Virus record (IMG/VR): IMGVR_UViG_3300043464_000370
Span: 1-43,073 of that record
Source of the DNA: a virus
Direction: 5' to 3' (one strand)
Length of the DNA: 43,073 nucleotides
This document shows positions 37,542 to 43,073 of this stretch, piece after piece. Below the pieces are notes generated by a model. The model was not told the DNA's origin. It ran no database searches and saw only the letters and a program-made list of their open reading frames with translations. The position numbers and the translations under genes were made by a program. How positions within the stretch are numbered: the first letter of the stretch is position 1; the number at the start of each line of letters is the position of its first letter.

Positions 37542-40040
37542 TTACGGTTGCGGGTTGATACCAGTGCCGGTGGAGACGTCGAACTTCTCTCCGGCGGCGA
37601 TCTCGGCAGCGGCCAACTGCTTGGCCGTCTCGTTGTCCGAGGTGTTCATAAATACGCGGGCCTCGATGTCGTCCGCGGTGCGAGCGTTTTGGCTCTGCTC
37701 GCGCAGCTGTACCAGCGACGCTTCTTGCTGCATTTCGGCCTGCTTCATCTGCAGCTCGGCTTGCTTGACTTGAGCGTCTTGCTGTGCTTTTTGCTGCTCG
37801 AGTTGGAGCTTGGCTTGGTCGGCTTGCGCCTTCATCTGCATCGCCATCTGATCGACCTGCGCACGGAGCTGCGCTACCGCCATTGAGTTGTCCGGCGGCA
37901 TTTGCGGCTGCATGTACTGATCGGCCATCTGCTTGACCTGCCCCATAACCTGAGGCAAGAATCCGAGTTGTTTTTCGACCACAGACTGAACCTGCATGAT
38001 GAAGTCGGCTTCCTGCATCGATTCAGCCGGAATGATGCCTTCTTCCGTGATACCCTGCAGACCCTTGTGGGCCTCGACTAGGTAGTAGTTGAGCAGGTGA
38101 TCACGCAGGTGCCCGAGTATTGCGGGCATGTACGTAGGCGCTATTGCAGGGTTACTACCCAACACAGGCGACTGAAGGAAGGCAAGATGCACACGGAGGT
38201 GCGCGATGTGATCCTGTTTGGGCAGCACGTAGATCGGCTGACCCATCGACGCGGCGACGTTCTCAGACACTGGATCACGGTCGTCTTCTCCTACCTTGGG
38301 CGCGAGTACATCGTCCGGCACTTTGAGCGCCGTGATGAACATTTCCTCAATTTTGCGCAAATTGTACATTTGCGGCATCATTGCGGAGCGTTGAATGAGC
38401 GCCTGAATCTGAGCGAACCGCTGGGTCTCGCTGAAAATGTTAGGGTCAGAGACCGGGATGACGTCCATTGGGCCGTCAAAGTCTGATGGCTCCACTTCCA
38501 TATCGCCCGATTGGAGCTCGATGAGGTCCTCGGTCAGGTAAGCGGAGTTGAGCCGGTGCAATACTTTGAGCACCCGTGCCATCGAGTTGTGCAGCCGCGA
38601 ATGAATCGAGCTGAACACCACCATTCCCTGTTCAATCAGCGCGAGCGTCGTGCCGACCGGCTGGTTGGGGTTCTGGTCGGAGAGCTTCTCAAAGGAAGTC
38701 TGCACCACACCCTTGCCGGCATCCACGAGGAAACCGAGCAACTGGAACAACACGGGTGACGGCGGGTTGAACGGCACCGGCATCGCGATTTTGCGGACGT
38801 CGTCAACATTGACGCCGCCTTCAATATCAACGATCTCGGTCGGCATCAGGTTGATGGTCTGCCCGTTGGGGCCGCCCTTCAACTTGAGCATCGTCGGAAT
38901 GTTCTGAATATGCGCCGAGTCAAGCAGAGCGCGGAGCGCACCAGTGGCCGCCCCCGACAGACTGCCGATCATGTGCGTCAAACCGATAGCATACGCACCG
39001 CGCCAAGGGACGAACGGGAACTCGATGACCCATTCAAGCTCGTTACGCATTGGGTCGTTAGGTTCCCAGTTGCGGTACAGCGAGAGCCCTTTACCGGTCG
39101 TTTTGTCAATGGTGAGCAGGTAAGGGACGGTGCCCTCGCCAAAGTCGAGGAATGTGCACACTTCGTACACGGTGCGCAGTCCGTCCTCGTTGTAGTTCAT
39201 CTCTTGACGGCCTTCGATCTTGTCGTTGGCTTTGCTCGCCTTTGAGAAGTCTATTTCACCCGGCGACCCCAAGTCGACGTCGCGGTACATACCGGCTTCA
39301 ACCCGGCGCTGGTACTCAAACTTGGTGATATACTGCACGTGCGTTTTACGCTCGGCAGTGTAGAAGTTGGTCGCGGCGAACGGCAAGTAAATGTCGTCAA
39401 CCGGAATGAACTCGCAGGTGGGGCGCTGGCGGCGCTTATCCCACGTGAATTTGAGGTATTGCGAGCCGCCGAGCGGGAGCTGTGTTGACAACTGTTCGAG
39501 CTCACCCCGGAACTCCGGGATCTGCTCGGTCAACTGCCAATTCATGTAGTCCGTCTTACGCTTCGCCTTGGTGAGCACGTCAGGATCAGCGTTACCGACG
39601 ATTTTGCTGCGCACCGGCCCGTTAGGAGGCATCATCTCCTTCATCATACGGGCAGAAAAGTCTACGCAAGCCTCAATAAGCATCGGGTGAACGACCTTGG
39701 AGGCACCCGTGAACTGCGCCCCGCCCGGTGCGTCATCGCCGAGTCCGGTGCGTCGGAGGCCTTCCTCGTACACTTCGTCACGGCGCTTGCGTGCGTCTTT
39801 GTCACGCGAGATTTTGTCCAGCAAATCCTCGATTACAATACCGAGCTCGCGCTGGTCGACTTCCTCGATGATGTTAGCAAAGTGTTCGCCTTTTTGCGCG
39901 GCGTCCAGTTCGTTCTCGAGTTTGACGATAGCGCCGCCGTCGTCGGTGTCAATCACCTCGGCGGGGGCGTCCATTTCAATCTCGACCATTTCGGCCTGCA
40001 TTGCGACGGGTTCTTCAGCCGGGTTCATCGGGTCAGCCAT
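37542..40040 (-). CDS. Portal protein (P22-like)
   Basis: The protein has 832 residues. After an acidic N-terminus, the canonical portal stretch includes RRDEVYEEGLRRTGLGDDAP, TGASKVVHPMLIEACVDFSA, MMPPNGPVRSKIVG and PLGGSQYLKFTWDKR. Further on come FIPVDDIYLPFAATNFYTAE, WVIEFPFVPWRGAYAIGLTH and GAATGALRALLDSAHIQN. The C-terminal 130 residues form a Gln-rich helix (MQMKAQADQAKLQLEQQKAQ), as in the long barrel of P22-type portals. It makes the dodecameric DNA channel and joins the adaptor proteins. Confidence 0.85.
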   Translation of the reverse strand: MADPMNPAEEPVAMQAEMVEIEMDAPAEVIDTDDGGAIVKLENELDAAQKGEHFANIIEEVDQRELGIVIEDLLDKISRDKDARKRRDEVYEEGLRRTGLGDDAPGGAQFTGASKVVHPMLIEACVDFSARMMKEMMPPNGPVRSKIVGNADPDVLTKAKRKTDYMNWQLTEQIPEFRGELEQLSTQLPLGGSQYLKFTWDKRRQRPTCEFIPVDDIYLPFAATNFYTAERKTHVQYITKFEYQRRVEAGMYRDVDLGSPGEIDFSKASKANDKIEGRQEMNYNEDGLRTVYEVCTFLDFGEGTVPYLLTIDKTTGKGLSLYRNWEPNDPMRNELEWVIEFPFVPWRGAYAIGLTHMIGSLSGAATGALRALLDSAHIQNIPTMLKLKGGPNGQTINLMPTEIVDIEGGVNVDDVRKIAMPVPFNPPSPVLFQLLGFLVDAGKGVVQTSFEKLSDQNPNQPVGTTLALIEQGMVVFSSIHSRLHNSMARVLKVLHRLNSAYLTEDLIELQSGDMEVEPSDFDGPMDVIPVSDPNIFSETQRFAQIQALIQRSAMMPQMYNLRKIEEMFITALKVPDDVLAPKVGEDDRDPVSENVAASMGQPIYVLPKQDHIAHLRVHLAFLQSPVLGSNPAIAPTYMPAILGHLRDHLLNYYLVEAHKGLQGITEEGIIPAESMQEADFIMQVQSVVEKQLGFLPQVMGQVKQMADQYMQPQMPPDNSMAVAQLRAQVDQMAMQMKAQADQAKLQLEQQKAQQDAQVKQAELQMKQAEMQQEASLVQLREQSQNARTADDIEARVFMNTSDNETAKQLAAAEIAAGEKFDVSTGTGINPQP

Positions 40041-42855
40041 TGAGTTTCTCTCTTACTCGGTTGACGATCTCATCAACGACCGCCGGATTATAACCTACTT
40101 TGCCGCCCGCCGCCATTTTCACCGCGCCGCCGGTGGCGAGTTCTCCCGGTGTGCCGAACTTGAGCAAGAGGTCTTCGTATTCTTTCCGCGTGAGATATTT
40201 AGGCACTTTACCGGCTCGGCGTGCTTTTTCTAACGCCATCGTGCGCCCTTTTTTGTCCATGCGGAACGCTTCGGGCATAATGTTTACGATGTTTTCAACG
40301 TCAAACAGGTCGGTATTATTGATATCGCCGGAGATTTCATAGTTACCAGACCGGATGAAGTCTTGCACGAGCGGGATGTCTTCTGGTTGAGGCTTCCTGT
40401 TATTAACACCTTTGACTTGAACTATTTGCATCGGCGGGTCAGGTAACATATTACCCTCTGCGTCTATGAACCCTTGATTGTACAACATCTCCATTTTGGC
40501 GTTGTCATCAAGATCTGCAGTGTCCGGGTCGGTGTCAAGACGCTGCTTGGCTTCCGCAAACGTGAGGCGTTGGTCACGATCCGGCTGCACTTCAATCGTC
40601 ACCCGCGGGCGACCGTCATCATCGCGCAGGCTGAAGATGCGGTTTCTACCCGAAATGACGTTCTCACACTGACCGCCTACACAATGAATCATCATTTCGC
40701 CTTCGTACTTGAGTGCGTCTTTAAGTGCGGCTTTACGCGGATCTTCTAACATGTCGTTCTTTGTGCCGGGTTGGCGATACGTCGGTTCGCCGAGCGCGGT
40801 GGGTTTACCCGGCTCATACCCTTCCGGCAGGTCATCCGGCATCTTGAGCTCAACCCACTTGAGTCCCTGCTCGGGATATTCCTTGACGGGCACCGTAGCG
40901 ATGTTACCGGCGCGGGCCGCGTTGACTTCGCTTGTTCGAGTAGCGCGGAACGCATTGATGTCGTCGACGAGTTTAGAAGCCTGCGCCATGTTGAGCATCT
41001 TCAACTTGTCGGGTGTGATCTTGAGAGAGTCGGGCAGATCGCTTTCTGGGTCGAGCGCGTTGCGGAGCTCGTCCCGCATGTGACCGAACTCAAGATCATT
41101 GAACCCGCCTAAACCGAGGTCCGGCTGGTACACCATCGTCTCGGGCGGCACTTTAGTCAACCACGGATTGTTCTCTATCATAGAGTACACGCGGCGATTG
41201 AGTATGCCACCCGCCATCTGCGGAGTTATTGACAGGTCGGCCATGTTCTCCCAGCCCTTACCGAGCTCGCTCTTGGCCATACCTTCGGGGTCAAAACCGA
41301 AATCTTTACGGCGGTCGGCTACCAGCTCCGGAACCCAGCGTTGCGCTAAGTCGAGCGGACGCGGGGTCATATGCGCGCCGGACTGCTTGTCAATGTAGTC
41401 TCGCTCGCGACGCAACTCGCGAATACGCGCTTGCGACCGGGTGAGCATCTCCGGCGTGAAACCACGCTCGGCGCGAGCCTTTTCAAGATCCAGCATCGCT
41501 TTGCTGATCTGCTGGTCTTTCTGCTCAAGTAGCTGTTTCTTTTTAACCGCGAACTCGTCAATTTGCTTACGGATCGGGTCGTCGGGTGACGCCAACTCAT
41601 TCTTGACATACTTGGCGAGCTTTTGGTCGAGCCATGTGTCAAGCGCCGCGTTGCGGGTTTCGCTTTGAATCTCTTGCTGAAGATCGTATTCGATGTTTTG
41701 GTTGAACGGATCGTCAGGATCAAGTTGGTCTTTATAAGACTCGTAAGTTTCGACGAGCTCTAGCGGAGTTTTAGGAACTACTGGTTCTGTCTCAGTAACA
41801 AACGCAGCCGGGAGTCGTTTAGGTGTCTTGAAGTTTTCTACCACTGACTCAACCGAACCTTTAGGCCAGTTACCGCCCTTGGGTTTGATCACTTGCGTAG
41901 TGGGAACGGTTTTGCCTACCCCGCGCGTGGGGTCAAGGAACATCTCCGCGGTCAACTGCGCACCAAACTGCCCGGCAGACTCCGGGGTCGCGGCGGCTAC
42001 CTTAGCGGGTAGCTGCTTGACTGACTCCACCCCGCTCAACACCATGTTACGCAACCCTGCCGGTAGTTGCTTAAGCAGCGCGATTTGCTCGGCGGGCTCA
42101 AGTTGGTACAGGTACGTGTTAAGCGCGCTCAGCATGTCCGCATAACCGGTGGCGACGCCTTGGGCCGCACCCGGGAGTGACTTGAGGAACGAACTGCCGA
42201 AGCGAGCAAGACGGTCGTCGGGCCGTTGACCCGGCGCTCGGTAGCCCGTTGCGCGGTCAGCCGGGAGCGCGGGGCCGCCGTTGGCGAACGGGGTCACCCG
42301 CTGGGCACCGGATTCGCGCTTAGCATACTCCCGCGCCAGTGCGGCGATCTCTTTACGGTCGCGCTTGATGTTCGCCTCTTTGTCAGCGAGCGCCTGCTCA
42401 ACACCCGCCAAGTTCTGAGCGTAGTCGGCGACCTCGTTGGACTTGGTGCGGCTCGGCTTCATATAGTCGCGCAGTTGGTACTGCAGCGCCATCGCCCGCG
42501 CATCCTCAGCGGAAACCTCGGGCCGTGCGGCCCAATCGTACCCGCCCGCAAAATTGATCGCTGCGTCAAGGGGGCCGCGGTCAACTCGCTTTGCGCCCAG
42601 CTCGGGATACCGCTCGCGCAGCATTTTGGCGAACACCTCGGGCGCTTGTAGGTGGCCCGCATACGCCTTGGACTCGCCGAACATGTACTTGAGCCCCTTA
42701 CCCGCACCTTTGGCGAGCTCGCCTAGTTTACTGGGCAGGCTCATTTCAGCGTAAGGGTCGGCGTAGTCTTGCAGCACGGGGCCGCCCTCAGCCATATTGC
42801 GGGCTTTGAACTCGCCCACGATACGCTCAACACGCTCGCGGTCGTAGCCGCTCAC
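40033..42855 (-). CDS. Large possibly polyvalent virion protein with PcfJ-like motif
   Basis: The start at GTG 42855 (GTGA overlap, AAGGTG 5 bases upstream) gives 940 residues; TTG 42876 would add 7. The N-terminal part has Gly- and Ala-rich helices, the middle long coiled coil (around LQQEIQSETRNAALDTWLDQ and KKKQLLEQKDQQISKAMLDL). Near residues 722-757 there is MIHCVGGQ then SGRNRIFSLRDDDGRPRVTI, matching the HCVGxY...SLRD...TIE signature of PcfJ-like domains found in large polyvalent phage proteins. KMAAGGKVG lies near the end. It is probably packaged or injected, but its activity is unknown. Confidence 0.58.
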   Translation of the reverse strand: MSGYDRERVERIVGEFKARNMAEGGPVLQDYADPYAEMSLPSKLGELAKGAGKGLKYMFGESKAYAGHLQAPEVFAKMLRERYPELGAKRVDRGPLDAAINFAGGYDWAARPEVSAEDARAMALQYQLRDYMKPSRTKSNEVADYAQNLAGVEQALADKEANIKRDRKEIAALAREYAKRESGAQRVTPFANGGPALPADRATGYRAPGQRPDDRLARFGSSFLKSLPGAAQGVATGYADMLSALNTYLYQLEPAEQIALLKQLPAGLRNMVLSGVESVKQLPAKVAAATPESAGQFGAQLTAEMFLDPTRGVGKTVPTTQVIKPKGGNWPKGSVESVVENFKTPKRLPAAFVTETEPVVPKTPLELVETYESYKDQLDPDDPFNQNIEYDLQQEIQSETRNAALDTWLDQKLAKYVKNELASPDDPIRKQIDEFAVKKKQLLEQKDQQISKAMLDLEKARAERGFTPEMLTRSQARIRELRRERDYIDKQSGAHMTPRPLDLAQRWVPELVADRRKDFGFDPEGMAKSELGKGWENMADLSITPQMAGGILNRRVYSMIENNPWLTKVPPETMVYQPDLGLGGFNDLEFGHMRDELRNALDPESDLPDSLKITPDKLKMLNMAQASKLVDDINAFRATRTSEVNAARAGNIATVPVKEYPEQGLKWVELKMPDDLPEGYEPGKPTALGEPTYRQPGTKNDMLEDPRKAALKDALKYEGEMMIHCVGGQCENVISGRNRIFSLRDDDGRPRVTIEVQPDRDQRLTFAEAKQRLDTDPDTADLDDNAKMEMLYNQGFIDAEGNMLPDPPMQIVQVKGVNNRKPQPEDIPLVQDFIRSGNYEISGDINNTDLFDVENIVNIMPEAFRMDKKGRTMALEKARRAGKVPKYLTRKEYEDLLLKFGTPGELATGGAVKMAAGGKVGYNPAVVDEIVNRVREKLNG

Positions 42856-43073
42856 CACTTCACCTTGTTCGCCCAATACGCTGCGGAGCTCGGCCCCTTG
42901 GCGATGTTCTTTGAGTGGCGCGCTTTGAACGATTTACGCTTTTGGGTCATGCGGTCGGACTCACCCGACTTCGGCTTACCCGCGGTTGAGGCACCCTGCT
43001 CGCCAAAACGGATGATCCGCTCTTGGCCGTCGTAACACGCTTTGACGACGTGCGACTTGTCAGGATGCGACGG
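42852..43073 (-). CDS. Conserved hypothetical phage protein, C-terminal part (runs off the window)
   Basis: The frame is open from the right edge to a TGA at 42852-42854, giving 73 residues without a start. The visible part has HVVKACYDGQERIIRFGEQG, KSGESDRMTQKRKSFKARHS and the end YWANKVKW, and is very basic. Short basic proteins with this RxxFxxRHxxN...YWANKVKW ending are common near the packaging/portal genes of podoviruses. It may bind DNA or act in assembly; the role is unproven. Confidence 0.6.
   Translation of the reverse strand, partial: PSHPDKSHVVKACYDGQERIIRFGEQGASTAGKPKSGESDRMTQKRKSFKARHSKNIAKGPSSAAYWANKVKW

Noticed and set aside
1-43073. Terminase, integrase, tRNA genes, CRISPR arrays and insertion sequences were looked for.
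   Set aside because: None could be supported from the sequence. The terminase probably lies beyond the right edge, next to the truncated gene.

Overview
The window is a stretch of a tailed-phage genome, most likely a podovirus (short tail) of a Gram-negative host. A P22-type portal, a scaffolding protein, a capsid protein, adaptor and P22 gp10-like tail-hub proteins and several large ejection-type proteins are present. No tape measure, tail tube or sheath gene is seen. No terminase, primase or helicase is in the window, so it is an incomplete genome or one cut at an arbitrary point. Coding density is very high: there is no gene-free stretch of even 100 bases, and most neighbours overlap by ATGA, GTGA or TGATG. 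I found no tRNA, rRNA, CRISPR array, insertion sequence or integrase.

Plus strand, 1-6.2 kb: a translationally coupled cassette for thymine hypermodification. It holds a thymidylate-synthase homologue with the features of a dUMP hydroxymethylase, a P-loop kinase of the 5-hydroxymethyl-dU DNA kinase type, a helical-domain partner of that kinase family, a protein of the alpha-glutamyl/putrescinyl-thymine pyrophosphorylase (amino acid:DNA transferase) type, a PLP enzyme of fold type II, and a YfbR-like HD nucleotidase. By analogy with phages phiW-14, M6 and ViI, the phage would make 5-hmdU, phosphorylate it in DNA, displace the phosphate with an amino acid and trim the product.

Plus strand, 6.2-11.3 kb: replication and recombination. 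This part has a DUF3310 protein, a compact family B DNA polymerase with its own exonuclease, a Sak4-like ATPase paired with a DUF669 single-strand-binding candidate, a Cas4-like PD-(D/E)XK nuclease and a RuvC-like resolvase.

Minus strand, 43.1-11.3 kb, read right to left: a truncated gene, a large possibly polyvalent protein, portal, two small proteins, a GroES-like co-chaperonin, scaffold, a hypothetical protein, a decoration-type protein and the major capsid protein. These are followed by three beta-rich surface-type proteins, a conserved small protein, a DUF6496-type protein, connector, zinc-ribbon-like protein, tail fibre genes, a glycine-rich adhesin candidate and a sulfotransferase. Then come holin, GH24 lysozyme, a second adaptor, another fibre, the tail hub and four large proteins, at least three of which look like DNA-ejection proteins. 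Two sigma70-like promoters, two terminator-like hairpins and two hairpins around ribosome binding sites divide this late operon into modules. The plus and minus arms converge and their last genes overlap by 9 bases.
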